Shown here one piece after another: positions 56,689 to 64,000 of a stretch of 64,000 nucleotides of DNA. Source of the DNA: Thermocoleostomius sinensis A174 (GTDB lineage Bacteria > Cyanobacteriota > Cyanobacteriia > Elainellales > Elainellaceae); assembly GCF_026802175.1 (NCBI RefSeq), contig NZ_CP113797.1:845026-909025 (forward strand), read 5' to 3'. The notes under the pieces are model-generated. The model searched no databases. It was not told the origin of the DNA and worked only from the letters and a program-made list of their open reading frames with translations. A program made the translations under genes and the position numbers. The first letter of the stretch is position 1; the number at the start of each line of letters is the position of its first letter.

Positions 56689-56713
56689 AAAAAGCCAGCG
56701 GTGCAAGCTGGCT
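56687..56713 (-). terminator. Terminator for the minus-strand gene at 57,013
   Basis: On the minus strand AGCCAGC and GCTGGCT form a 7-bp stem with a 7-nt loop, followed by TTTTTT reaching the stop region of the convergent HTH gene. On the plus strand no T-tract follows the stem, so it serves leftward transcription only. Confidence 0.6.
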
Positions 56714-57012
56714 CGATAGGATGACATACGATTACTAAGTTAAATTGTGTTCTGTTTCGTTAGCGTCGTTGACGGTGATGTTGGTGTTAGCACTGGCATC
56801 ACCTCAATTTTTGGGTGATGGACTGTTAGCCGCTCTGGCAATGTGCGCCAGCGGGAGTTTACCTACCAGCGGAAGCGTTTCTCCCTAGACCCTTCAGCCT
56901 TTCTGGATTTAGTTTAGCATGTCCACAGGACAATCCGCAGGACAATCCGCAGGACAATATAAATTTTTTTGCTTCTAGGGATTTCTTGCAGGTTAATCGT
57001 AGTAGCAAGTCC
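56689..57012. other. 324-nt structured spacer
   Basis: No gene seen. Besides the terminator and repeat cluster 3 it holds a hairpin CATCACC...GGTGATG (56,797-56,803 with 56,814-56,820; T-rich loop) and an imperfect stem CGCT/AGCG plus GGC/GCC (56,831-56,853). The density of hairpins is high for this window, so a structured RNA is possible. Confidence 0.4.
56922..56957 (+). repeat. 12-bp repeat cluster 3 (downstream of the HTH gene)
   Basis: Three perfect-register units: TCCACAGGACAA (56,922-56,933), TCCGCAGGACAA (56,934-56,945) and TCCGCAGGACAA (56,946-56,957), followed by TATAAATTTTTTT. They match the units in clusters 1 and 2 (consensus TCC-N-S-AGGACAR). Confidence 0.88.
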
Positions 57013-57354
57013 TTAGGGCGCGGCTTCTTCTGGAAAAAACTGGTCATAGCGATCTAGCCACAGTTTCAAACGAGTCAATAATCGGGTGGTTTGCCCAATA
57101 TCAATCGCTCTCGATGGAGTAGGCTGCTCAAAGTTAGGTTCATCCTGCCATTGAGCAACAGATTCAACCTCGATCGCATGGGCTGGTGTGTTGCTTGAAT
57201 TCGGTTCTAGATAGTTTTCCTCATTGTTGGTCGAACACGACCGAGCGGTTGTACAGGGAGTCGCTGAAGCAGAAAGGCTCAAGGTCGCAATGGGAGCTAG
57301 CCACACAACCAGCAACGTCAGTAGAAACCAGGGGCAAAAATAACGGCGAGCCAT
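57013..57354 (-). CDS. Small secreted protein, unknown function
   Basis: A 113-aa protein with a clear N-terminal signal: MARRYFCPWFLLTLLVVWLA, then polar residues with a likely cleavage near LSASATP. The mature part is acidic and Asn/Glu/Pro-rich and ends in a short helix (TRLLTRLKLWLDRYDQFF). No known family. The ATG at 57354 lacks a strong ribosome binding site. A T-tailed hairpin downstream (56,687-56,713) supports it as an expressed gene. It might instead be a lipoprotein, but no lipobox cysteine is well placed. Confidence 0.55.
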   Translation of the reverse strand: MARRYFCPWFLLTLLVVWLAPIATLSLSASATPCTTARSCSTNNEENYLEPNSSNTPAHAIEVESVAQWQDEPNFEQPTPSRAIDIGQTTRLLTRLKLWLDRYDQFFPEEAAP

Positions 57355-57751
57355 GAGTTAATAGGGTTGCTAAAAAATGAAAAAGAATGAAAAAAGAATA
57401 GTTGCCTAACACCAAATACTGAAGGGGGCTACCTTTAAACATCTACGTAACGGTTGCCAATTCCGCATAGCACTGATAGCAGGATTGCTTATTCACCTAC
57501 ATGTTGGTTTCGTTAGAGATTGGCAATTGGGGGTTGGGGGTAGGATAACATAAGCCATTAGCCGCGGAAGGTGCTGTTAGCGTCAGCAAAACGCACCACC
57601 GAGTCAGATGCCTTGAATGAAGACAACACGAATAAGAACTGGAACATGGTTTGTTAAAGAATTTTGAGCCAGTGGGCATACTGCTAGTACCCATCCACTA
57701 GCCGGATATTGAAGAATCAACCAGACGCCACTGAATAGGCACTATTTAACC
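57355..57751. other. 397-nt spacer
   Basis: No gene is called. It contains a G-rich spacer-repeat copy near 57,518-57,546 and a weak inverted repeat GGTGC...GCACC near 57,568-57,597. It is the divergent promoter region for the small secreted protein and the lysozyme gene; boxes cannot be placed with confidence. Confidence 0.35.
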
Positions 57752-59515
57752 ATGTCCCAAGTTCTAACCTCTGTTATCCTGCAATCCGATCGGCTAGCTG
57801 AATATACGCTCCAGATTGTTGAAGATACGTGGCTGAAACAAACACCTGTTCACAGCGATCGCTTAACTGATTCACAAAAGCAATTTGTTAGAACTGGAAC
57901 TGTCTATTCTGTCAGCAACGTCCAGTTGGTTGAGGACGATCACATCAAGATCACCTTTAATACCGATAAAACTGAAAGGGATGTCCAAAATCAGGGGTTA
58001 GACACGTGGTATGTGAATTGGCCGACTGTGCAACTCTGGAAAGATGGGCAAATTGTGTCACAGGAGCAACTGGCAAGTATGACCTTTTCACCGTCATCTC
58101 CGTCTGGGTCGATCGTCTCTACCTATACCCTGAAAATCGTTGAAGATACGTGGTTGAAGCAAAGTACAGCCCAGGGCGCAACGCTGCCAGATGATCAACG
58201 ACAATTTATCAGAGCAGGGACGGTGCTTCCAGTTTCCAGTTTTCAGCAAGTCGAGAATGATCACTTGCGGGTGGCCTTTGGATTAGATGCGCAGGGAAAC
58301 CAAATTTCCTTCAAGGGCCGCAACACCTGGTACGTCTATCGTCTAGCGGTGCAGCTTTTGAGAAACGGACAGGTAATTGTGGGAATTGCCAATCCGCCGC
58401 TGCCAACACCAAGACCAACCCCAACGCCTGCCCTAACTGCATCCTACAGCGTGAGGCTGCTTTCAGATACCTGGCTGAAACAAAGCACCGCTCAAGGATC
58501 AAGCTTGCCAGATGCACAACGTCAGTTTATCAGTGGCAGCACGATCTTGCCGATCGCCAGCTATGCTACAGCCGCAAACAATCACCTAAGAATCACCCTA
58601 GGACGCAATAATCAGGGGGAACAACTGCAATTTAAGGAGCGCAACACTTGGTATGTTTATCGTCCTGTTGTGCAGGTTTTGCGCGATGGCCGAGTCATTC
58701 TGGGCCCAACCAATCCACCGCCTACTCCCCGCCCCACCCCAAATCCCATCCCCAGCCCTAGCCCCGTCCCAATGCAATCACCCTACTCGTTCCGAGCCAC
58801 GATCGATACGTGGCTGAAGCAAAGTACGGCTCAAAGCACGGCATTATCCGATGACCAAAAGCAGTTGATTAATGCGGGAACTGTCCTGCCGCTGGCAGCC
58901 TTTCAATCGGCTCCAGATAATCATTTGAGAATTACATTAGGAGTTGACACACAGGGCAATCAGGTGCAGTTTAAGGGCCGCAATACCTGGTTTGTCTATC
59001 GCCCGGCAATTCAATTACTTCAAAATGGCAGACCGATCGATTCCCCCACGCCTTCGCCTACCGGAAGACGCCAAATTAACGCAGACGGGTTGCGGCTGCT
59101 GAAATCGTTTGAAGGGCTGCGGCTAGAAGCTTATCAAGATCCGGTGGGGGTTTGGACGATCGGCTATGGCACAACCACAGGCGTTCGCCCCGGCATGGTA
59201 ATTACTGAGGCAGAAGCAGAATCCTTATTGCGGCGAGATTTGGCACGATTTGAAAATGCGGTTGCCGATTTGGTCAATGTGCCGGTCAACGACAATCAAT
59301 TTTCGGCGCTGGTGTCGTTTACTTACAACGTGGGCGAAGGAGCACTGGCCAGTTCAACCCTGTTGCGTTTGTTAAATCAACGAGATTATTCGGGCGCGGC
59401 TGACCAGCTTTTGCGTTGGAATCGGGCGGGTGGTGCTGAATTGCCTGGTTTAACCCGCCGCAGACGAGCCGAACGTGCCTTGTTTCTGGGACAGGACTAC
59501 ACTGTGTTTCTTTAA
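57752..59515 (+). CDS. GH24 phage-type lysozyme with four N-terminal repeat domains
   Basis: A 587-aa protein. Four similar repeats of about 95 aa lie at roughly 16-105, 124-212, 232-320 and 345-430. Each runs from (E/S/I)DTWLKQ(S/T) through LPDDQRQFIRAGTVLP, NHLRITLG and KGRNTWYVYRP to a short QLLRNGQ end. Pro/Thr linkers separate repeats 2, 3 and 4. The C-terminal domain (442-585) is a T4-type lysozyme: E454 and D463 are nine residues apart as in T4 E11/D20, followed by the GYGTT threonine. It would cleave the MurNAc-GlcNAc bond of peptidoglycan. No signal peptide is seen, so the export route is unclear. The repeats resemble SH3-like binding modules. Confidence 0.87.
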   Translation: MSQVLTSVILQSDRLAEYTLQIVEDTWLKQTPVHSDRLTDSQKQFVRTGTVYSVSNVQLVEDDHIKITFNTDKTERDVQNQGLDTWYVNWPTVQLWKDGQIVSQEQLASMTFSPSSPSGSIVSTYTLKIVEDTWLKQSTAQGATLPDDQRQFIRAGTVLPVSSFQQVENDHLRVAFGLDAQGNQISFKGRNTWYVYRLAVQLLRNGQVIVGIANPPLPTPRPTPTPALTASYSVRLLSDTWLKQSTAQGSSLPDAQRQFISGSTILPIASYATAANNHLRITLGRNNQGEQLQFKERNTWYVYRPVVQVLRDGRVILGPTNPPPTPRPTPNPIPSPSPVPMQSPYSFRATIDTWLKQSTAQSTALSDDQKQLINAGTVLPLAAFQSAPDNHLRITLGVDTQGNQVQFKGRNTWFVYRPAIQLLQNGRPIDSPTPSPTGRRQINADGLRLLKSFEGLRLEAYQDPVGVWTIGYGTTTGVRPGMVITEAEAESLLRRDLARFENAVADLVNVPVNDNQFSALVSFTYNVGEGALASSTLLRLLNQRDYSGAADQLLRWNRAGGAELPGLTRRRRAERALFLGQDYTVFL

Positions 59516-59660
59516 TGGGGAATGGGGAATAGGGAATAAGGAGGGGTAGGCTTGGGAAAATGGCTGACTGAGGTGTGGAGGCATTTATCCTTTTTCTGGG
59601 CTGATTTTATATTTTCTGGGATAATTTGCTTACTGATTTCTCACGTTTAGGAGCTTTGCT

Positions 59661-60353
59661 ATGTCTCTTCGCCAAACCCTAGAAGCGATCGTCGCCCAGA
59701 AGCATTTGCTCACTCATCCGTTTTATGTGGCGTGGACGGAGGGCAAGCTCGATCGCGATCACCTCAAAGAATATGCCAAGCAATATTTCCATCATGTGTT
59801 GGCATTTCCGACCTACATCAGTGCCATTCACTACAACACGCCTCATTTGGCGGTGCGGCAAGAACTGCTGGAAAACTTGATTGGAGAAGAACGAGGTGAG
59901 AAGAATCATCCAGCCCTATGGCGCAATTTTGCCTTGGCGCTGGGTGCAACCGAGGCAGAACTGGAGACGGGACCACTGCTGGATACCACAGCTAATTTGA
60001 TTGAAACCTTTCGCGATCGGTGTTTAAACTCGCCGTTCTATGCCGGGTTAGCGGCTCTCTATGCTTATGAGTCTCAAGTTCCTGAAGTAGCGAAGGTAAA
60101 GATTGAGGGCTTGCAGCAGTTCTATGGCATGAGTAATCCGACCGATTACGAGTTTTTCACGGTGCACCAAGAAGCGGATGTCTACCACACGGAAGCAACA
60201 GTGCAACTCATTGAAGCTCATGCCACGACCGAGGCTCAACAGGCAGAAGCAGCGGCAGTCGCTCAAGCGGCGGTGGATGCGCTGTGGTCGTTCTTAGATG
60301 GCATCTATGAAACCTACTGTCAAGATGTCAAGGCGGAGGCAATAGCTGTTTAG
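59661..60353 (+). CDS. CADD-like heme-oxygenase-fold protein (putative pABA synthesis)
   Basis: A 230-aa alpha-helical protein of the TenA/PqqC-like fold, close to Chlamydia CADD (CT610). The shared core includes KHLLTHPFYVAW (with Tyr-22, matching the tyrosine that CADD is known to sacrifice for p-aminobenzoate), YFHHVLAFPTYISAIH, EERGEKNHPALW, ALYAYESQVPEVAKVKIEGL and FFTVHQEADVYH. The His/Glu di-metal ligands appear intact. In Chlamydia the protein supplies pABA for folate. Here the likely role is the same, but no folate genes are adjacent. An ATG at 59661 has GGAG upstream. Confidence 0.88.
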   Translation: MSLRQTLEAIVAQKHLLTHPFYVAWTEGKLDRDHLKEYAKQYFHHVLAFPTYISAIHYNTPHLAVRQELLENLIGEERGEKNHPALWRNFALALGATEAELETGPLLDTTANLIETFRDRCLNSPFYAGLAALYAYESQVPEVAKVKIEGLQQFYGMSNPTDYEFFTVHQEADVYHTEATVQLIEAHATTEAQQAEAAAVAQAAVDALWSFLDGIYETYCQDVKAEAIAV

Positions 60354-60413
60354 AGAGGAGCGGTTTTCGAGTTGCCCTGATGGCTTAATTCAAGGAGTTA
60401 AAGCGGTTATCAA

Positions 60414-60482
60414 TGTCAGGAGAAGATGAAAAAAGGGCTGTTGTTTGCAAGTAAGAATGGAATCCACAGCCCTCTCCTGACA
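60414..60482 (-). terminator. Terminator of the map gene inside a longer inverted repeat
   Basis: Read on the minus strand, AGGGCTGT and ACAGCCCT (8-bp stem) are followed by TTTTTTC, a good terminator 88 nt past the map stop. Around it lies a second, outer pair TGTCAGGAGA / TCTCCTGACA (10 bp), so the whole unit is a nested inverted repeat. It is in the convergent space between the CADD-like gene and map. Confidence 0.7.
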
Positions 60483-60560
60483 TTATCCTGCGAGAAATTC
60501 TTGATTCCGTCAAAAGACAGGCTGTCAAAGATCGTCGTTAGAAATCGTAACAGCCCATGG

Positions 60561-61343
60561 TTAAGCCGTAGGAACGAGAGCAGAGTCTAGGGTCAGGATT
60601 TCTACGCCATCGTCTGTCACCGCGATCGTATGTTCAAACTGAGCAGACAGCTTGCGATCTTTAGTGACAGCCGTCCACTTATCTGCCAACACTTCCACCT
60701 CCCAAGTGCCTTCGTTAATCATTGGCTCGATCGTGAAAACCATCCCCGATCGCAGCTTTTTGCCCTTGCCGCGAGTGCCATAATGAGGGATCTGAGGAGC
60801 CGTATGGAAAATTCGCCCAACTCCATGCCCAACAAAATCTCGCACGACCGAAAAGCCATGGGCTTCGGCATATTCTTGAATGGCTGCACCAATATCCCCC
60901 ACTCTGGCTCCGGGTTTTACCTGCTTAATGCCGCGCCACAAACATTCCTCTGTCACCTCAACGAGTTTGCGCGCTAAGGGAGATGGTTCTCCAACAAAAA
61001 AAGTTTTAGACGTGTCACCGTGGTAGCCATCGAGCAAGGGCGTCACGTCAATATTGATGATGTCACCGTCGCGTAAAATTTGTTTAGCGTTGGGAATGCC
61101 GTGGCAGACGACTTCGTTGACGCTTGTGCAAATCGATTTGGGAAAGCCGTGATAGCCCAAGGGCGCGCTTTTAGCATTGTGTTGCTGAGTCCATGCCTCG
61201 GCTGCATCGTTTAACTCTAAGGTTGATACACCTGGCTTCACCATCGGTTCTAGGTACTTGAGGAGTTCGGCTGCTAAACGCCCCGCCTGCCGCATTTTTT
61301 CCAGTTCCCGCTTCGATAGCAGGACGATCGGTTCGTTGTCCAT
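60561..61343 (-). CDS. map: Type I methionine aminopeptidase
   Basis: A 260-aa metallopeptidase that removes initiator methionine from nascent proteins. All five metal ligands are visible: INIDVTPLLDGYHGDTSKT (two Asp), GHGVGRIFHTAP (His), VFTIEPMIN (Glu) and AQFEHTIAVT (Glu). The substrate-pocket sequence GYHGFPKSICTSVNEVVCHG is characteristic of type I enzymes. The start MDNEPIVLLSKRELEKMR fits the family. It stands alone and ends in a T-tailed hairpin. Confidence 0.95.
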   Translation of the reverse strand: MDNEPIVLLSKRELEKMRQAGRLAAELLKYLEPMVKPGVSTLELNDAAEAWTQQHNAKSAPLGYHGFPKSICTSVNEVVCHGIPNAKQILRDGDIINIDVTPLLDGYHGDTSKTFFVGEPSPLARKLVEVTEECLWRGIKQVKPGARVGDIGAAIQEYAEAHGFSVVRDFVGHGVGRIFHTAPQIPHYGTRGKGKKLRSGMVFTIEPMINEGTWEVEVLADKWTAVTKDRKLSAQFEHTIAVTDDGVEILTLDSALVPTA

Positions 61344-61460
61344 GTATGGCTATGTTGCTCTACGTTTCATTCTACTTCTACCTATACCTACTTTAGATGA
61401 AGTCAGGAAGTGTGCGTCGGTCTAATGACCGAGGGTAGCGCCAAGGGTTACAATCGCCTC

Positions 61461-61928
61461 TTAACCAAGTTCAGTGAACTCAAACACATCGTATGCGCTA
61501 CCCCGCAGCACCGATTCCGTATGTTTTCCCTGCAATCGCTTATTTAGGATTTTTTCTAGAGCACCCCAAACGGCTCCTAGGGTAAACGTACATTGACGAG
61601 TAGATCCCTGTGGTTCGCCTGCCGAACAGATCGTCTCTTTGACATAGACTTTAATGCAAGTACCATCCTGGACGATTTTTTCAATAATCAGCAAGCGAGT
61701 TCCTTCAGGGCCCAAAGCCTGAGACAAAGCTTGTGTGACGGTTTCAAAGTCTGTTACTCCCACAAGCCCTAGAGACTCTGCTAATTTTTTGCCACGGGTA
61801 CGACCAGCGGCAATTAATGAAATGGCGGTGGCTTTCTCACCTAGCGCATCTTCCATTCCCGTAATAATCGCTTTGAGGCAAACGATGCTGCTGAAGTCTC
61901 CCAACTGTTCGCGTAGTCGTTCAGACAT
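61461..61928 (-). CDS. Unrecognised 155-aa soluble protein, possibly V4R-like
   Basis: The ATG at 61928 is preceded by AGGGAG at good spacing, giving MSERLREQLGDFSSIVCLKA; the frame also runs upstream to 62015 without family resemblance. The protein has an alpha/beta pattern: a Gly-rich helix region (MEDALGEKATAISLIAAGRTRGKKLAESLGL) in the first half and a hydrophobic strand-helix part later (TRLLIIEKIVQDGTCIKVYV). Two Cys (ICSAGEP and RQCTF) are near the strands. Its shape recalls V4R/XylR ligand-binding domains, but I cannot confirm this. No partner is adjacent. Confidence 0.65.
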   Translation of the reverse strand: MSERLREQLGDFSSIVCLKAIITGMEDALGEKATAISLIAAGRTRGKKLAESLGLVGVTDFETVTQALSQALGPEGTRLLIIEKIVQDGTCIKVYVKETICSAGEPQGSTRQCTFTLGAVWGALEKILNKRLQGKHTESVLRGSAYDVFEFTELG

Positions 61929-62246
61929 TGAGAACTCCCTTGAGTGGATAGAAAAGTCCATAGAGACGCTTGATAACCAAGCTTCACCTACCTTGACAAT
62001 GGACTCGGTCAACACTCCGGAGAAAAAATCTTAAGAAACCAATGAAACAATGGAGAAGACTTAATCTTTGTTAGTTTGTTGGAATATGAGTGGTGGGATG
62101 TGGTCGCTCTCTAGGTGCTCCGTCTTGACTTGCCAAAAGACACCCCGATCGAGGTGTCCTGTTTAGCTAACTCATTTTTGCTGTAACCGATTCAAGTGCC
62201 TCTCAGAAAGTGGGTGTGAACCACGATTGAGGACTTTAATACAGCT
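61929..62246. other. 318-nt spacer with a terminator
   Basis: No gene seen. It carries the GT4 terminator described at 62,133-62,158 and the promoter region of the 155-aa protein gene. Confidence 0.5.
62133..62158 (-). terminator. Terminator of the GT4 glycosyltransferase gene
   Basis: On the minus strand GACACC-TCGATCGG-GGTGTC is followed by TTTTGG. The stem includes a CGATCG core, so the loop can pair further. It lies 89 nt beyond the stop of the gene at 62,247. Confidence 0.6.
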
Positions 62247-63731
62247 TTAAGAGGCTTTAACCAAATTCTCTGCACGAACCGCAGCAGTGGCGATATTTTC
62301 GGGAGTTGCCGCCATTGGATCTAGAGCCGTGAAGGCGGATGGTGCCAATAGGGATTGGGCCATGAGGCGTCGGTATAGGTCACTGAGTTGAACCGCAACG
62401 CCTGTCCAACTAAAGTTTTGCTGTACCCGTGCCGACGCCTGTCGCCGCACCTTGCGAACCCAAATGTCGTCCGTCAAAATTCGTTCGATCGCATTGGCAA
62501 AGGCAGTCCCATCTTGGGGAGGAACCAACAGCCCTGTTTCTTCCGGTACAACTGTAAACTTCAACCCACCCACATCCGAGGCAACAACGGGTGTGCCGCA
62601 CGCCATTGCTTCAATGGCAACTAATCCAAACGGCTCGTAGTGGCTGGGAATAACACAGACATCGGCGGCTGTGTAGTACAGTGGCAGACGATCGTGTCCA
62701 ATTTGTCCGGCAAATAAGGTTTGGTCTGTAAGGCCCAAATCTCGCACAATTTGTTCAATTCGCTGGCGCTCTTGACCGTCTGATTGGGCTGGGTCGCTAC
62801 CTCCTACAATCACTAACCGCAAGGTTGGTAAAGGCAAGCTCGGATTGAGAATCAAGGTATCGAGATCCGTTGCCCAGTTGGCTTCTAATTGCTGCTTGAC
62901 TTGAGCGAAGGCCCGTACCAGGGTCTCAATACCCTTACGCCGATCGAACCGTCCTACGTACAGTACAATTTTTTCGTGGGGCTGAAAGCCCAATGCAACT
63001 CTTGCTTCCGACTGAGGCATGACATGAAATTTGTCAATGTCTGTCCCACAGGGAATGACTTCGATATACCCCTGTTGGGATACGAGCGATCGCAAATGCT
63101 CTTTTTCTTGAGGGCTAGTTGCAACAATGCAATTAGCTTGTTCTAGAATTTGTTTCTCTACTGCCAACCGGGTTTCAGCGATCGCAGGCTTTTCAGCAAC
63201 AGCGCGATACTTTACTGCCCCTAACGAGTGATAAGTATGCACTAATTGAATGTTGCTTTGCTGTCTAAGCTGTAAGCCAATCCAGGCTGACATCCAATAA
63301 TTGGTATGAATGAGAGGATAATTCGTTCCTTCCTTCGCTTGAAACTTTTGAAAGGCTTCAACAAACTCTGGTAGATACTGAAATAACTGATCGCGAGGGA
63401 CAAAGGATTCAGGTCCAGCCTGCAACCGAATCGTCCGACAATGGAGCGAGTGCTGGACAATCGCAGGGTCATCTGGATGACTTTTGCGGGTGAACATGTC
63501 CACTTGCCAGCCCAATTTAGCTAAGGCTTCTCCCACTTGACGAACATAAACGTTTTGTCCACCCGCTTCTTCTCGACCAATTTCAGCGGCTGGATCGCCA
63601 TGATCGGAAATTAGGGCGATCGCCTGGCGATTTGGAATGGCTCGCTTACTGACTGCAAAAGAAGAGGATGGCAGCACAGAAGCCTTAGGGGTTGAAATAG
63701 ATGCAAGGGACTGTGCATCAGAGTGTGACAT
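62247..63731 (-). CDS. Glycosyltransferase family 4, sucrose-phosphate-synthase-like
   Basis: A 494-aa GT-B transferase. The N-terminal domain has the sucrose-synthase-group motif REEAGGQNVYVRQVGEALAKLG and the donor domain has YVGRFDRRKGIETLVRAFAQ and EPFGLVAIEAMACGTPVV with the paired catalytic glutamates (E-x7-E). A 35-residue Ser-rich N-terminal tail and a 30-residue Ala/Pro C-terminal tail flank the core. The ATG at 63731 has GAGG upstream. Related cyanobacterial proteins are annotated as SPS-like or mannosyl transferases. It has no adjacent sucrose-phosphatase gene, so sucrose synthesis is not established. Confidence 0.88.
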   Translation of the reverse strand: MSHSDAQSLASISTPKASVLPSSSFAVSKRAIPNRQAIALISDHGDPAAEIGREEAGGQNVYVRQVGEALAKLGWQVDMFTRKSHPDDPAIVQHSLHCRTIRLQAGPESFVPRDQLFQYLPEFVEAFQKFQAKEGTNYPLIHTNYWMSAWIGLQLRQQSNIQLVHTYHSLGAVKYRAVAEKPAIAETRLAVEKQILEQANCIVATSPQEKEHLRSLVSQQGYIEVIPCGTDIDKFHVMPQSEARVALGFQPHEKIVLYVGRFDRRKGIETLVRAFAQVKQQLEANWATDLDTLILNPSLPLPTLRLVIVGGSDPAQSDGQERQRIEQIVRDLGLTDQTLFAGQIGHDRLPLYYTAADVCVIPSHYEPFGLVAIEAMACGTPVVASDVGGLKFTVVPEETGLLVPPQDGTAFANAIERILTDDIWVRKVRRQASARVQQNFSWTGVAVQLSDLYRRLMAQSLLAPSAFTALDPMAATPENIATAAVRAENLVKAS

Positions 63732-64000
63732 ATTCTTACCTCATTATGTTTGAGATCGGTATGCCATAGAGACACAGAGACTGAGTCGGGTTTAACCTTT
63801 CACTTGCTTTCAACGAAACTGGCTTACCACTTCCGTTGCAGAAGCTGCCATCAATCACAGAAAGCAGGACAAGATGGGTTAAACCATTAATTCGCTTGCA
63901 GGTCAAGTCCAGGGTCAAGTTGATGTCTAAGGTCCTACTGGCAAAGTCTGAACTGGATCTATGGACTAGCTGTGTTAGTTACTAGAGTTTCCGATACTGG

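Noticed and set aside
56922-56957. CRISPR or plasmid origin iterons
   Set aside because: Units are directly abutting without spacers, and no replication gene is adjacent. An iteron-like role is only a weak possibility.
56859-57047. Minus-strand frame with LSCGLSCGLSCG
   Set aside because: The repeat peptide is only the translation of the triple 12-bp DNA repeat. It overlaps the real small secreted gene and has no ribosome binding site.
1-64000. tRNA or rRNA genes
   Set aside because: I scanned the spacers for GGTTCGA-type T-arms and conserved rRNA words on both strands and saw none that folds into a cloverleaf.

Overview
This 64 kb window looks like chromosomal DNA from a cyanobacterium, probably a filamentous or otherwise complex one. 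The HIP1-type octamer GCGATCGC and its CGATCG core recur throughout. The gene set includes chlM (chlorophyll synthesis), DUF760, cyanobacterial CADD-like and FHA/pentapeptide proteins, and very large hybrid histidine kinases. I saw no rRNA, tRNA, CRISPR array, intact insertion sequence or prophage.

Layout. (1) 0.4-16.3 kb: mostly housekeeping genes in short units on both strands. These are hslO, a small lipoprotein, a D-Ala-D-Ala dipeptidase, an FHA protein, a nitrilase-family amidase, an ABC ATPase, scpB, DUF760, DUF423, chlM, ppk2, murQ, tadA, glgX, an AraC regulator, an EamA exporter and a YbaK deacylase. (2) 16.5-25 kb: a surface/secretion block. It holds an RTX-repeat protein, a two-partner-secretion (FhaB-like) protein, and a tandem minus-strand array of four genes that share an almost identical N-terminal 'head' but differ in their tails. 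The array is preceded by 1.6 kb of AT-rich DNA with no convincing gene. (3) 25-43 kb: two pentapeptide-repeat proteins, then a minus-strand signalling cluster of four hybrid histidine kinases with an embedded CheR-CheB pair. One kinase (1844 aa) carries about ten HAMP-type units, seven of them in exact 92-aa/276-bp register. (4) 43.3-54.3 kb: a glycan/exopolysaccharide locus with six glycosyltransferases, a UGM/protoporphyrinogen-oxidase-like flavoprotein and a polytopic membrane protein. (5) 54.4-63.7 kb: a YifB/ComM ATPase, a helix-turn-helix protein wrapped by a 12-bp repeat family, a GH24 lysozyme with four N-terminal repeats, a CADD-like protein, methionine aminopeptidase, an unrecognised 155-aa protein and a GT4 glycosyltransferase.

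How the genes fit together. The signalling cluster probably forms one sensory module. Its two largest kinases share a GAF-HisKA-HATPase-REC-REC-REC chassis and differ in the input end: soluble HAMP array versus membrane CHASE3. CheR and CheB are present without any chemoreceptor in view. The glycosyltransferase genes are co-directional with 85-150 nt spacers and likely form one transcript.

The best candidates for an undescribed system are the constant-head/variable-tail array at 20,984-23,240 and the helix-turn-helix gene at 56,116-56,688. That gene has matching dodecamer repeats in its leader, inside its reading frame and downstream. All identifications rest on reading motifs by eye; no database search was run.
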